Assembly (NCBI RefSeq): GCF_002878395.1
Contig: NC_061114.1
Coordinates: 143,937,167-144,001,166 of the forward strand
Direction of reading: 5' to 3'
Length of the DNA: 64,000 nucleotides
DNA from: Capsicum annuum
Taxonomy: Eukaryota > Streptophyta > Magnoliopsida > Solanales > Solanaceae
A program made the position numbers and the translations under genes. The notes beneath the pieces are model-generated. The model had not been told where the DNA came from, did not search any database, and saw only the letters and a list, made by a program, of their open reading frames with translations. Of the stretch, positions 1 to 11,322 are shown piece after piece (position 1 is the first letter of the stretch; every line of letters starts with the position of its first letter).

Positions 1-512
1 AAACTGATGGAAAACCCTATTCAGCATATCCAAGAATGCCGCTAGGGCATTGGTAAGCCTAAATAACATCACCATGAACTCAAAGTGCCCATACCGAGTA
101 TAGAAAGTTGCCTTAGGGATATTCACCTCCCTAATCTTAAGATGGAGATACCCGAACCAATGTTCTATCTTAGAAAAAAACTTAGACTCTTACAACAGAT
201 TAAACAAGTCATCTATCCTTGGAAGAGGATATTGTTCTTAACCATTACCTTATTCAAATGTCTATAGTAAATGCATAATCAAAGGGAACCATCCTTCATA
301 TGCAAGAAAAGAACTGGTTCACTACACAGGGGTACATTAGGATAGATTAAACCCTTATCTAAATAATCCATAAGATTCTCCTTGAGTTCCTTCAACTCAG
401 TTGGAGCCATTCTATTCGGAGTAACAAATATTGGACAATTGTCTTAAAGCAAGTCAATCCCAAACTCAATATCCCTATCCAGAGGAATACCAAGAAGATC
501 ATCTGTAAAGAC
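1..512 (-). pseudogene. Ty3/gypsy reverse transcriptase, N-terminal part, cut by window edge
   Basis: Read on the minus strand this is the beginning of a Del/Tekay-type RT. It runs from the protease-RT linker (FPEV-like) through a PTELKEL-like stretch, a DKGLIYP-like stretch, [13 protein letters not shown] residues and a GYLHLKIRE-like segment to an ALAAFLDMLNRVF-like segment at the edge. The catalytic FIDD box would lie just left of base 1. It copies retroelement RNA into DNA in the family. Several in-frame stops (for example in place of conserved Q and W codons) and at least one frameshift make it non-functional. It belongs with the gag, protease and LTR that follow on the same strand up to 4,913. 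Seen directly: residue order and stops. Family: inferred from Ty3/gypsy conservation. Confidence 0.8.
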
Positions 513-559
513 CTCAGGAAACTCATTCACCACCAAAACCGAATGCAAAAAAGGACTTT

Positions 560-1080
560 TTGAGTTAGAATTTGTAACTTAGACTAAATGATAGAGACAC
601 CCTTTGGAGATTAATCTCTGAGCTCTAAGATATTAACCTCCTCTTAGGGGCTAGGAAACCACTCTCCCATTCAATAACCAGTTCCCTAGGGAACTTAAAG
701 AAAACCTTATGGGTTCGATAATCTAAGGATGCATAGCACAAGCGTAACATATCCGTCCCTAGAATAATATCAAAATCTTCGATATCTACTTCAAATAAAT
801 CCACCAAAGTCTCCTTACTACCGATAGATACATACACCCCATATAGACTCTTTTAGCAGCAAATGAGTCACCGACTGGGGTAGAAACAAAAAAGGATCCA
901 AAATAATATTAGAATCCAAAAAATAATATGCAGGCATAAATGGGGCCACATAAAAAGGGAGTGGGCCCTGAATAAAGTAAACACTACATCATGAGAAATA
1001 AGTTGTAACATACCAGTCACGACATCGGGCGATGCCTCAGACTCCTGTCGGGACGTAAGAGCATATAACTAATTTTGTCC
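560..1080 (-). pseudogene. Ty3/gypsy aspartic protease relic
   Basis: The minus strand shows a retropepsin-like block. The cleanest part (625-837) carries VDLFEVDIEDFDIILGTDML, which matches the conserved 'DFD-ILGMDWL' second half of plant Ty3 proteases, followed by FKFPRELVIEWE-like and KRRLIS-like linker residues. The upstream active-site segment (about 880-990) survives only as a degenerate stretch where a D-[TS/PG]-[GS] motif is expected, so the catalytic Asp triplet is not intact. In the family the enzyme cuts the Gag-Pol polyprotein. It sits between the gag knuckle and RT, the normal order for a Del-type element. Stops separate it from both neighbours. Confidence 0.75.
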
Positions 1081-1184
1081 TACATCGGCACTAGAAAAAA
1101 AATAGAGATAGAAGCAGGTGCAGGAGCTAATGAAGAGGCAAATGTAACCTTATTCTCTCTCAAAGAAACCTTACCAACCAGGAA

Positions 1185-1290
1185 ATTTTTAAGCGTATAG
1201 CCTGACTGACCACGTTTGTAGCACCTATCTCTCCTATCATCATAGAAACTCCAATATAACTGACAATAAAATCTACAAGAGGCCATGATG
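1185..1290 (-). pseudogene. Gag CCHC zinc-knuckle relic
   Basis: The minus strand reads CYKRGQSGYTLKNFL, a recognisable but broken Gag knuckle of the C-x2-C-x4-H-x4-C type. The second Cys is Arg, the His is Tyr and the last Cys is Phe, so only the first metal ligand remains. In working elements the knuckle binds the element RNA during packaging. It lies 3' of the gag core and 5' of the protease in the same minus-strand relic. Confidence 0.7.
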
Positions 1291-1431
1291 AGGCTGACTA
1301 AGCCCCACTTGCCTGAGATTGGACACCCCGTACCCTAAAGTTATCGCCACCCTAAAAATGCCTAGTACCTAAAGGCTTCAGGTAGAGAGGACTAGCTATG
1401 ACAAAAAAACCAGAACTCCCCCACTTTATCT

Positions 1432-2330
1432 TTAACAACTTGCCACCATCCCTACAACTTTGCTGTTGACCACCCTACTCAGAGTACTAGAACTTTTTAC
1501 CCTGCCTTTCCCCTTCATCATCCTACTTTCTCTTTTCTTCATCCACCTATTGTAATGAATAACCAACCTAGAAATATTTATGTCCTTGATCATTAAGGCA
1601 GTCATACTTTCAAGGATTGACTCATGAGACTTTCCTAAAGTGAGCTTTCTTATACTAGCACTCATACCAGATACTATTTCTGAAGCATACCTAGACAACT
1701 AGTGAAATTTCAAGGCATATTCCTTAACCGATATCTTTTCTTATTTTAGATTAACAAATTCATCCACTTTCACTTTCCTCAACTCCTAAGGAAAAAAGCA
1801 ATCCAAAAATGCATTAGAGAAAGTCTCCCACAAAGATGACTCCTCAATATAAACCCTTGACCTATCCCATTCCTCATACCATTGGTATGCTATATCCTTT
1901 AGCGGATAGGTAGCAAAATTCACTCCTTCCATATTCGTGGCCTGTATAATCCTAAAAATCTTTTCCATCTCATTTTGAAAACCCTGATGATCCTCCTCCA
2001 ACTTAATACTAGTAAAAGTTAGAGGACTCAGCTTCATGAACCGACCAACCCTTGTGGCCTCAAAATATAGAATACTAGATACACCACGCTCAGATTGAGA
2101 ATCCACCAACTAAGCAATGACAAGAATCAACTGATGAAAATCAACATTTGTCATGTTACCCTAAGGAGGACTAGAATAAACTAATGAAACTCTAGAATAA
2201 TCAGGGATTGGACTCCTAGACTGAGTATGGATCCCTGAGTGGAACGTGTCACATAAATATTATCCCTAATTTGGACAAAAGAGTTTCCATTAGCTTCAGA
2301 TTGTCAAGGCATGATCAGTAATGTGAACAA
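1432..2330 (-). pseudogene. Gag (retrotrans_gag) of Del-type element
   Basis: The core at 1,786-2,109 contains FMKLSPLTFTSIKLEEDHQG and a later DIAYQWYEEW segment. These are hallmarks of the plant Retrotrans_gag capsid domain (family pattern F-x-R-L-x-P-x-F-x-G, then A-x-x-W-Y-E). The protein continues at 1,432-1,698 through a basic C-terminal part, with a stop between the pieces. The likely original start is the ATG at about 2,310 (minus), which is followed almost at once by a stop, as expected for a dead copy. The capsid protein would assemble the particle in which reverse transcription occurs. The next features upstream on this strand are the PBS and LTR. Confidence 0.8.
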
Positions 2331-2507
2331 ATAGGAATTAGAAAGGATTTTAGGACTTAGACTCCAAGATTGAAACTTAGAACACAAGAAAGAGAAATAT
2401 TTGTAAATTTCTTTTATCCTATCTTTTATGAGTGTGGCGTACTACACACCCTTAAAAGAGACTCTACTTGACATAGCTTTGTGAACTCTCCAATTAACCA
2501 TGAACTT
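2331..2507 (-). other. Leader between PBS and gag
   Basis: Untranslated leader of the minus-strand element. It is similar in wording and spacing to the leaders at 24,877-25,067 and 62,213-62,402, including a shared phrase meaning 'gagtctcttttaagggtgtg' read on the minus strand. No open frame is supported. Confidence 0.55.
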
Positions 2508-2523
2508 AAAGATTTGAGACCAA
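2508..2523 (-). other. Primer-binding site (degenerate TTGGTATCA type)
   Basis: On the minus strand TTGGTCTCAAATC follows the LTR end after two bases. The better preserved copies in this window (24,861 and the minus-strand copy at 62,403-62,420) read TTGGTATCAAA, the usual plant Ty3/copia site pairing with the initiator Met tRNA 3' end. One base of the core (A to C) has changed here. Confidence 0.6.
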
Positions 2524-2525
2524 CG

Positions 2526-4913
2526 TGACATGACTTGAACCAAGGACTTGTCATAATGGGTGTTTTAAGTCTAACTAGGACCGGAAACCACCCCGATACT
2601 CAACCTAACCAACCTATATATACCCTTAGTTAGATGAATTTTTAACATACAATAAGATAACATTTCTATTATTCTAGGCTTTAGGAGAAGTCTATGATTA
2701 TGACCACCCCAAGCAAGTCCAACCATTCAGTTCCAACAAATAACCAAAACCAAACTAATATAACAACCAAATTCATGCCCATAACATACAAAAGAGGATG
2801 GAATAATCATAATACAGTCAAATAGAATTAGCCCCAATACAAATACCAATACTAAGGCTGACACCTCTATCATCACCGCCCAAGAAACCTATAGTAGTTC
2901 TACAAAGCCTCTAACCAAAAGTAAAACAGTATTCGGTTGGGACATGTCCTCAACAATTGCCAAAACCAATGTCTATGAAATAACCAAAGTATGTAAAGAC
3001 ATTAATGATATCAAATGGATACTTCCAAAGTATGGATACTCAATACTTTAATCTAATAGTTGAATCCAAATCTAATCACTAAGAAGCAAGAGTCAAATGG
3101 TTAGTTTCTGCATCGCATGGAGATATAGCCACCCAAAGATGAGTTAGTTGGTGAACACTAGCAAGTACTTGGGATAAGGATAAAATAATGCCAAGCTTTA
3201 AAACCAAGTAAACCACCATATCTATACTTATGTATATATATCCATGATAGGAAAGGAAACTAGATTTAGCATGCCTTTAAAACCATTAACTTGGGTATGT
3301 GTAGGATTAATCATCCTAGAATCACCCACAGGATATATAGGTCCAGTATAACCCCCTGAATAGGCCTTAATGCTTGTAGCCGCACAAAAGATACCATAGG
3401 AGTAAGGCATTCCTAATTACCCTTTGCTTTCCATGATACATACATACAAGTGTAACATAGGGGATTCTTGTGTACCCCATTAGTATCATATACGGTCACC
3501 ATGATGAATCCTTAGGTTGGAAAACATGAGTTTTCAGTTTCCATCCATTAGGCTCACACCTTCAAAGTTAGCTATCACACCCTGCCATTATTGCCCAATT
3601 AAAACCAATATGACTAACCAAAACCACCATTTCATTTATTATTATCCAAGGCTATAAGTAGTGGTATCGTCATACCAACTATAACTTGAAAGCAATGTCC
3701 TTATGTCCTTAGCCAACCTTTTAGAGAAGAAGGTATTCCCATATACCTATAGATTACATTATTTAGTTACCTGAGGGATTCCCATATACCTTGTAAACTA
3801 TTTATTATTATAATTACTTGAGTGATTCCTTGTACCCCATAAAGATGTTCAATTAAACCATAACCATGACCACCAAGTCCTTACATTTTAACCATTCCAA
3901 AATATTTATACCAGTAGGGTTCAATTACTAAGTTGTACTATTCAATAGTTCCATTAAAAGTCCAACAATATAGTAAAATCATTCTCATAGGCATTTTATC
4001 AAACATATTATGGGCATAGTGTTTTAAAAGTTAAAACCAAGTACCAATTAACCATTCCCATGCAACCAAATATTTAAACCATTATTATAATATAAAAACC
4101 ATAAGTAAAAGACATAGGAAAACCATAACCAACCATTATAACCAAAACCCCAAATATATATTTTAAAACCCAAAATCATACAATAATTATGCCATGAAAA
4201 TAATTCATAAAACATGCCTTTAGTTGAAACTACCAATGAGGGTGGAGTAACATGCCTTCTACTATGAATATGGAAGATAGAAATCACCCTTGTAAGTCGC
4301 AAATTGATCCTTTTGATAAAACCCTAGCCTTTCTTGACCCAAGAGACTTTGAAAGAATTTGAGAGAGTTTATAAGTGTTTAAGATTAGAATATTAGGGTA
4401 AATTATGTCCAAAGAGTGATATAAGACATGAGGCCTTGAGAAGTTAGGAAGGGAAGTGTCCATATTACCCCCAACTTAAACTGCATAAAATTCCTGCTAG
4501 AGGGTACAACTCTATCATACCACTTATACTCTATCATATGGGTGGTACAAACTACTAGTACCCTAGTAATCCCTTTAAGCCCTAACACTATCCAGTATAC
4601 GACCACCAAGCTATATTTTCACCCAACTATATGATTAATACCATGAAATTATACCGTAGGATAAATTATGTGGGGTTGACACTGCCCAACATACGAGTTG
4701 GACTATACCACTTTTACCTTTTCTTAAGACTCATGGTGATCCACTCATACTAAGATCCAATCTAAGTTACTAAGTTTCAGATTAAGTAAAGAAAATATAT
4801 GACTGGGTCACCTGACCTGTAACCTTACCATATGACTTTTAAGATGTGTCGTATGATGTCCAGAAAGACTAAAACCTTAGAAATTTCTAAGGACCAAAAC
4901 ACAGGGTGTTTCA
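2526..4913 (-). repeat. 5' LTR of Del-type element (family LTR1)
   Basis: A long terminal repeat of about 2.39 kb in minus orientation, bounded by TGACATGACTT at the left (its 3' end, reading ...ATGTCA on the minus strand) and by TGTTTCA at the right (its 5' end, TGAAACACCCTG). It matches the plus-strand solo copy at 31,836-34,330 along its length, for example the stretch containing 'gttgggcagtgtcaacc' and the later 'ttttatgcagtttaagtt'. PBS and gag follow it directly, so it is a 5' LTR. The short open frames inside it are not genes. A candidate 5-bp target duplication would be AAACT at 4,914, but the partner lies outside the window. Confidence 0.8.
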
Positions 4914-5460
4914 AAACTTGTTGGCTGAGCTTGGACATCGTGGCCTGTGATTCATACAAGATTATATGTCATGAAGACCAGTGCATTATAGGAATATCTG
5001 AATTATCTAATCCAGTATTGTCATAGCTTTAACCACAGTATAAATATCTTTTGATCTATTTAGATTCGATTAAAATACCAGAATGCATAATACTTAAACT
5101 CCACGAGGATGTAGTAATCATAGCACAAGTGCCAGAACCACCATAGGAGTTCTTTCTGGAAGTCATTGGCTAGTGTAATGAACACATAACATAAAAGATA
5201 TCTCGGGTGTTCTCTAAATAGCTTCATGATGGATTTTCTATGGCTTTTTAGTAATTGATGCATGTAGAAAATCTATCTTTATTGGACTATAGATGGATTT
5301 GAGTGATCCATATATTGGTTGAATAGATCTCAAAGGTAATCTACTATTTTGGAAGATAATATTTTTGAAGTGTTGAACATAAGAATCAGATTGGTTAATT
5401 TCTGGTTGTCTTCTCAGATACTGGATATCACGTAAAAATCACTAGCACAGCTATCGCCTA

Positions 5461-5700
5461 ATTGTTTTTATATGGGTATGGAGAAGAATGTGTCTTAATT
5501 AGTTCTTCTTCTAGCAAAAGGATCAATTCAAGGTCATCCTCTTTGATGATTTGAATACACGTCTGATCAGTAATTTTTTTAATGAGATAGATAGATTCCT
5601 TCAACCTTTTTGCTTGAGGATAATTTCTTGCATAATGACCAAGATTTCTGTAGATGAAGCATCTATTATCTTTTTTGTAGTCTGTTGGGCTTCTTCATAA
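5461..5700 (-). pseudogene. CCHC knuckle and acidic tail (coat-protein C-terminus-like)
   Basis: One minus-strand frame stays open for about 70 codons. It contains CFIYRNLGHYARNYPQAKR, that is C-x2-[C to Y]-x4-H-x4-[C to Y], followed by a Lys/Ile stretch and an acidic, Leu-rich run (EEDDLE-like, LLLEEEL-like) before a stop. The spacing C-x2-C-x4-H-x4-C with 'GHYARNCP'-like wording and an acidic tail is typical of the coat-protein end of plant pararetroviruses. Two of the four metal ligands are lost. Ty3/copia gag knuckles are the alternative reading. Confidence 0.5.
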
Positions 5701-5866
5701 AAAAAACATGGTTTGTCGGACATTCTTGATCTGGCCATCGAGAGATCTAGGTAATTTGAACCTCATAAACTACAACTTTTTCGCAAATTTATCTTGACAG
5801 TTTGGGTAAGGAAAATTGGATCTCATAACAAGATTACTCCTATTGGATGCCCTATCAAGTGATAGG

Positions 5867-6167
5867 TTATTCTGGATAACCTAAATGATACAGCTTTTTA
5901 CTTGCACTAATTATCCAAGGCCTGGAGAATGGCCTGCCTAATGTAGCCTGCATATCTGGAGAAGACCTCTTAACGGATCTTGTCATTGAAGAAAAAGTCT
6001 TGAGATGCAATATAAGTGGTTTTATCAATAATCCTGAGTGAATTCCACGAATAACTAAGAATTTCGAAGAATCTGGAGGTATATTCTGATGGCATAGTGA
6101 ATTTTCCTTGTTCAGCAAGATTCTTTGTTGCCATGATAGTATTAAAGTACCAGATTTCTGAGGACAA
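5867..6167 (-). pseudogene. Capsid-like fragment, two overlapping frames
   Basis: Two overlapping minus-strand frames (5,970-6,167 and 5,867-6,118) look like one protein split by a frameshift. The first has aromatic-rich residues (WYFNTIMATK, then SRFFEILSYSW) and ends in basic residues. It is followed in another frame by a region resembling 'RYAGYIRQAI'. Its position before the CCHC knuckle is that of a capsid or coat protein. I do not recognise it firmly and give no function beyond that placement. Confidence 0.35.
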
Positions 6168-6211
6168 GGTGAATCCTTTACATCATTGATAATGTAGGTA
6201 TGAAGTATAGT

Positions 6212-6457
6212 TCAAATAGTTTTCTTTGTCGTTGTCATTGGCTTTGACCTTCTTTCAGGGACCACATTACTGGTTATCTCATTTTTTTCATCAACTAATA
6301 TAGAGACATGTAGATTATTAACATAATACATAAATATGGGTGGATCATCCTCTTTAGTAGATTGGATAGATAATTCAGGGATACCAAATGAATCTTTATT
6401 TTCATTGATATAGTTATCAGTATGTAGGTCATCATTAGTTTTAGAAAGTATATCCAT
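6212..6457 (-). pseudogene. Acidic/Asn-rich fragment of the same relic
   Basis: An 81-codon minus-strand frame beginning MDILSKTNDDLHTDN and ending in a basic TTTKKTI tail. It is rich in Asp, Asn, Glu and Ser, as in linkers between structural domains of pararetroviral or gag polyproteins. I recognise no domain. It lies between the two knuckle-containing regions of the relic. Confidence 0.3.
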
Positions 6458-6639
6458 AGGATTAGTATTGAATAACTTTATACTAATAAGGGACTAGGGT
6501 TTTTCATTAACGAAGAGAGATGAGATTCCTTTTGATACTCCATCATCAGTTTTGAAAAACAAATTTAGGCATTATATTGGAATGGAGTCTCTATGAGGCT
6601 TAGCCTTTAGCCTGGGGCTAGGTTGCTATTGTTTCAACT

Positions 6640-6790
6640 GAGAGTTGAGATGCCCTCATGGATTTTTACATTTTAGGACATACTTTTGAAAAGTGTCCTT
6701 TTTCATACGAGATGAAGAACTTTTTTTTACCTGGATCTTTCTTTCTAGAGGATCTCACGTCATTGATGATCATTAGTTCCTTATTCGGCG
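6640..6790 (-). pseudogene. Second knuckle-like motif
   Basis: The minus strand reads a basic run (SSRKKDPGKKK), then FFISYEKGHFSKVCPKM and a stop. The layout fits C-x2-C-x4-H-x4-C with the first Cys changed to Phe and the second to Tyr, while the His and final Cys remain. It lies about 1 kb upstream of the knuckle at 5,630. The relic therefore either contains two copies of the coat-protein end, by duplication or by two insertions, or joins two different sequences. Confidence 0.4.
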
Positions 6791-7010
6791 GTTTCTTATT
6801 TCTGGCCTACCTATACTTCATGTACCTCTTATGCCTTGCTTAGAGCTTTTAGAGTAGGGGATATCTATCTAGATTGAGAATGGGATTGGCATGAGTCACT
6901 CAGAGTGGAAATCTTTGGAGCACTCATCCGACATGGTGTTTTCAAAATAAGTTTCCTTATAGTTTTCAAAAAGATAGGAGTCCGTGTGAGGAGATGAATC
7001 TATTGTCATA

Positions 7011-7082
7011 AGCTAATCATCCTTTGGAACAACAAGACTTGGATCAAGCTAATCATCCTTTGGAACAACAAGACTTGGATCA
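7011..7082. repeat. Exact 36-bp tandem duplication
   Basis: Bases 7,011-7,046 and 7,047-7,082 are identical 36-bp units starting agctaatcatcctttgg and ending cttggatca. Thirty-six is a multiple of three, so the copy preserves the minus-strand frame (DPSLVVPKDD repeated). The surrounding frame is broken by stops. Confidence 0.9.
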
Positions 7083-7882
7083 ACTTGTTTTTGGTTGGCT
7101 AACTCAATGGCCTTGTGATTGTCTTTAAGAAGGCACTATTTTAGAGAAACCTGTTCTTCGTTATATGATTTCTCATCATAGATCTATAGGAGACATCTGA
7201 AGTGGTGGGATTTAGTTCATAAATCAATGTTATTATATGTGCAAGATCAACTAACTGGCCATTTGTATACTATTCTGAGCTATTCTCTAAATAGAAGGAA
7301 TATCTGGTGGCTCGTTTTTTTGATTTGTTGCACTTTGGATCTCAAGGTCAGCAACTGGGACTGTTGGATCTGAACTATGGAAGATGGAAGCATATCTCAA
7401 CACCATCTATCAATATCATATGGAATCTGGTTAGAATACCTCATCTTCTCAACTTAGTTTTGTGTCATGTCATTTTTTCTTGCCCACACAATATCAAACT
7501 CTTGTTTATATTTTGAAGCTAAAGTGGATTTCAAGTACCAACAAGAGTTTGGTCCTATATATTTCAGGTATGTTGGAAAGCATGGATAAATGAGATGGTA
7601 ACTATTGGCTTTACATTTGTGAAGGATATCCATGTGGAAATATATGGTAGATACTTAGGTGTTTTATAGTATGGCGTAGTCGTATTTCAGATTCTGGATT
7701 GTTTCTTCAAGAAAGGCCATTTGTTTTTGTTGTTGGTCAACAAAATAAAGGAATGGGGTTCTTAACAGACATTTTTCAAACTGAATGGTAAGAAACTTAT
7801 CTTTGAGTGCTCTATTAAATATGTCATGTTGGGTGGATGCTTGAGAACCTTTTAATCAGATAACATATTGTACTTTTGGAGC

Positions 7883-8065
7883 TTAGATTAGGTTATCCTT
7901 GGCAGAGTAGTGGTCTGGTGGGAAAGCATTTATGTGATTGGATTTAGAAAGGGACGTCATGAAAATATGAGGGTTGAGCTCATGCCCAAGTAATAGGTAA
8001 AGTAAAACTACACCAACAATCATCTCCACTGGGATAAAAACTTTCCTAAGTTTATGACTACACAC
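7883..8065 (-). pseudogene. Unidentified hydrophobic fragment in the relic
   Basis: A 60-codon minus-strand frame with a hydrophobic core (VGVVLLYLLLGHEL) followed by HINAFPPDHYSAKDNLI. In position it is the most upstream recognisable piece of the relic, where a movement protein would lie in a pararetrovirus, but I cannot see a diagnostic motif. It could also be chance. Confidence 0.2.
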
Positions 8066-8225
8066 CCTCTTCTTCTTTATTTCAAAGGCCTAATTTGTGA
8101 CCAAAATACTTTAAATATTGAGGTATGAGACCTTCAAAGAAAATTTTCCCTAATTTTTTGTTTGTAGGCTAGTTAATACAACAACCATATTCTGCCATTC
8201 TCATTTCGATAGGTTGAGGAGGTTA

Positions 8226-9690
8226 TACACCAAAATTACACCTCTCTTACCAGATAGTAAGCAGTTATTGTAAAATATATAACCCAAATAACGAGGTTGG
8301 GGTTGAATCCCACAGGGAATACTGTGTTCACTAAGTATTATGGTTGTTACTAGACTGTTGATAGAAAGTTTCGATTTAAAGGTGAGTTTTGATTTGTAAA
8401 TTATATTTTGCTATGTATAATAGAAAATGTTCCAGTCAATGATTCTTATTGCAAATGGTAATTCAACAAGAGTAGACAAACTAGAGCTATGGTTACCAGG
8501 ATGTTCAAGCAGCTAGGGTTGTGAATTATTTTGAATTTCTAATTAATTACTTCAATTGCAAGAGTAATTGAATCCTATAATATACCCATTTGTTACTCAA
8601 CCTAAATAAGTAGATTATCCTTCAATTCTCTCAAATATAAAGAATATGTTAATTTATTCAATTATTCTCTCATGTCGGTTAATCTCGTTAAGGCATCAAC
8701 ACTTAACCTAAAGGTTAAAACCCTTAGATCTTATGTAAACCTCTTCTTTTTTGAACCATTTTCTATTTGAATAAGTGATGTTCTTGGGTTCACCCTTCAA
8801 GTTTCCAACCAAGAAAGGTCATTATTGTAAAGAAGTGTTTATACAACTTCAGTTAACCATGGAAATCAAATGTTTTCACAACCCCAATCAGTTTTTCGCA
8901 TCAAGGATCCCATAACATTAGCTATGGGAGCTTAGCCACATATCTCCATAGAATAAGAAAAAGAAGCAGTCATTATATTTTTCATAAATAAATTCAAAAA
9001 TTACTTATAAAAATCACAAGATTTGTTCTTGAATTTTCAAAAGAGAATAAACATAAAATGTTTAGAACCATAGTCTAGCTTGAATCTCCGAGAATACTAC
9101 GTACAATCAGTTTCAAAGTTGGAAATATGATCAAATTTTCCTTAATAAAACCTAAACTTGGTTTTTATATGTTTCCAAGCACAGAGGAGTTAAAATTTGA
9201 ACTCAGAAAAGCTGTATCCAAGTTGACGGTCAAGCTGGTGGCCCGTCGAATGCCTGATGGCCCATTGCTTGAACCATCACTAAATGTCCTAGAAATTCTT
9301 GTTCTATTAAGGGTTTAAGGTTATATTGGTAGGCTTTCGCAGGACCGGTTATCCGTTGAATGGGCCGTTGTGTTATTTTTTAGAATCATGTGTTCTGGTT
9401 AAGCCTAACGGCTAAGTTGGCAATCTATCGAAAGGTTGATGGTCTACCACTTGGACTATCGCAAGGGTCATTCACTATTTCCTTTTGGTTTAACTCTGAT
9501 GGCCCCCATGGCATTCCGTCGCATGGCTGACAGTCTGCCAGTTTGACCGTCAATAAGTTTCTCTTCTAGATAACTCCATAACCTAAAAAAACTAAAATCC
9601 AGTGTTAAATACAATCGTAGTTGCTTGAAAACATACAATTACCTCTTGAAAAAGATGTAAAATGTTCTGTCAAAAGCTGGAACATCAACA
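8226..9690 (-). repeat. 3' LTR of a Tat/Athila-type element
   Basis: A terminal repeat of about 1.46 kb in minus orientation. Its 5' end is TGTTGATGTTCC at 9,690 (reading down), directly after a polypurine tract. Its 3' part contains the lineage-typical phrase 'ccctgtgggattcaacccc' followed by a TTTGGGTTATATA-like run. The same kind of phrase, 'cttgtggattcgacccc', sits near the 3' end of the plus-strand Athila-type LTR at 14,060. The exact 3' end near 8,226 is uncertain because it has lost a clear CA. As it follows the PPT, it is a 3' LTR. Confidence 0.7.
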
Positions 9691-9722
9691 CCCTCAACTT
9701 AAGACAATTACTTGTCCTCAAG
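9691..9722 (-). other. Polypurine tract region
   Basis: On the minus strand the sequence is GCTTGAGGACAAGTAATTG, then AAGTTGAGGGTG and the LTR start. 'CTTGAGGACAAGCAA...AAGTTTGGGGGTG' is the standard polypurine tract neighbourhood of Tat/Athila elements, where second-strand synthesis starts. One A interrupts the purine run relative to that pattern. Confidence 0.7.
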
Positions 9723-11322
9723 CAACCCAGCACCAAATTGCATACATGAAAACCTAATGGAATGCGATCGACTATTGAATTAGATTCCACATAACCATTC
9801 ACTTTTTATCTCACTTAAATGGGCTCAACATATCAGGATCTACAACCGGCAATGATTTTAATTTAGCACACATACAAATATGGAGATTATATCCCATAGA
9901 GATCAGCAAATTAAGTGTAACTCAAGTTGCCCTCTTAGTAAATAAAATACACTACTCATTATAGTTTGTGGATAAAAATCAAAACTCTCACACTCATCAA
10001 AGAAGTTACAAACATAGTCTACATACCTATAGGTTTGCCCTTATCATCTAAACCTCCATTATAGTTGATTGGTGAAGATCAAGCAGGTCTTTTCTAGGCT
10101 TATAATGAGGCTTCAGGCTAGGTAAATAAGGATTTTGGGAAGAGTGACTCAACATTACAAATTAACTCCCTTTTCTCTTGAATTCTACTCACCAAGGCCA
10201 CTACTTTACTAGCTCATTTACGATTCTATATTTTATTCACACTTCACCATAACACCCTTTTTTTACAAGTATTAGTCACCCTGAAATTATACTAATACAG
10301 TCAGTCAAGGTGCATAATATCTTGAATAGACCAGAGCCAAATGCTTTAAACTAAGCTCTAAACCAACTTTCCATTAGACAGCTAATATCTTAATAATAGC
10401 CACCCTCAACTTAGGTGTTTTGCCTAAGTTAAGGTGTATAATATCCAATGTCGGACCAGGGCTAGAGTTAGGTGTTAACAACCTAAAGAGAGTTAATTAG
10501 AGTTATTGGTGAATAAGAAAAACTAATACAAGCTCAAAAAGGGATCAAAAATGGAAAAATCTTTTTTGTGGGGTTAATTGTTTTGGCTAAGTGGACTGAA
10601 AGTACAAGGAAGCCTACTATCACCTCTTATTTCATCAACCACAAAACAATATCAATGAACCAGGAAAGTTCTTGGTACTATACTATGCAAGAACTAACAT
10701 AAATACTCACACATAGAGGCATCTGAGTTAAACTATTTTTATTACTCTTAAGATTTCCATCACATGTCTGCATATCTTATATATTAATGCTAATTATAAA
10801 TTCACTAAAGGTTGATTGCATATGCTAAAAGAAAGGAGTAAACAATCACACAAAATATGTTCATAGCCTTATGCCAACATCATTCATCATCCATATACAC
10901 AATAAGATACTTATAAATAAACATTAAAAAATAGATATTTACGTCACAACCATAGAAAAAAATGCAATCCTAGACATGCCTATTCCACTAGATAGCACAT
11001 AGGAGGAAGAACATTGACAACAAAAAAACCCATGGTACAAGTACCCACCCCCACAAAAAATAAATGTTTTATCCTCAATGTATAAAATTAAAGTACAGAG
11101 GAGGGGAATACTTATAATGAGTCTTATTCATCTTAGGCTTAGTGAAATATGGTGAGGCTTTAGTGTTATCACCTGCTGCAATATTGAACCCTATGGTGGT
11201 AGGGTACTCATAATCTTATCCTCTAGAATTGGAGGTATCATATCCTGAGTTGGGTCCGAAATATGCCCCCCTGCTGGGGAAGAACTTGAAAAAATTCCTA
11301 TAGCTTTATCTGTTGCCTTATT
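9723..11322 (-). other. 3' untranslated region of the Tat/Athila element
   Basis: About 1.6 kb without supported coding sequence. It contains the AT-rich, low-complexity wording usual for Tat/Athila 3' UTRs. I see no gene, tRNA or distinct repeat in it. Confidence 0.5.

Larger units (their letters stand above)
4914..8225 (-). pseudogene. Endogenous Caulimoviridae-like (pararetrovirus) or gag-like relic
   Basis: This block is unlike the LTR elements around it. Read on the minus strand it holds, in order, a hydrophobic block (7,883-8,065), a Glu/Gln-rich possibly coiled stretch (about 7,600-7,850), a first knuckle (about 6,690), an acidic linker (6,212-6,457), a capsid-like stretch (5,867-6,167) and a second CCHC knuckle with an acidic tail (5,461-5,700). 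A coat protein ending in one CCHC knuckle and an acidic tail before a protease-RT is the Caulimoviridae plan. No LTR of its own is visible. All frames are broken by stops and shifts, and the expected RT is missing. A decayed Ty3 or Ty1 gag is the alternative. Confidence 0.45.
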
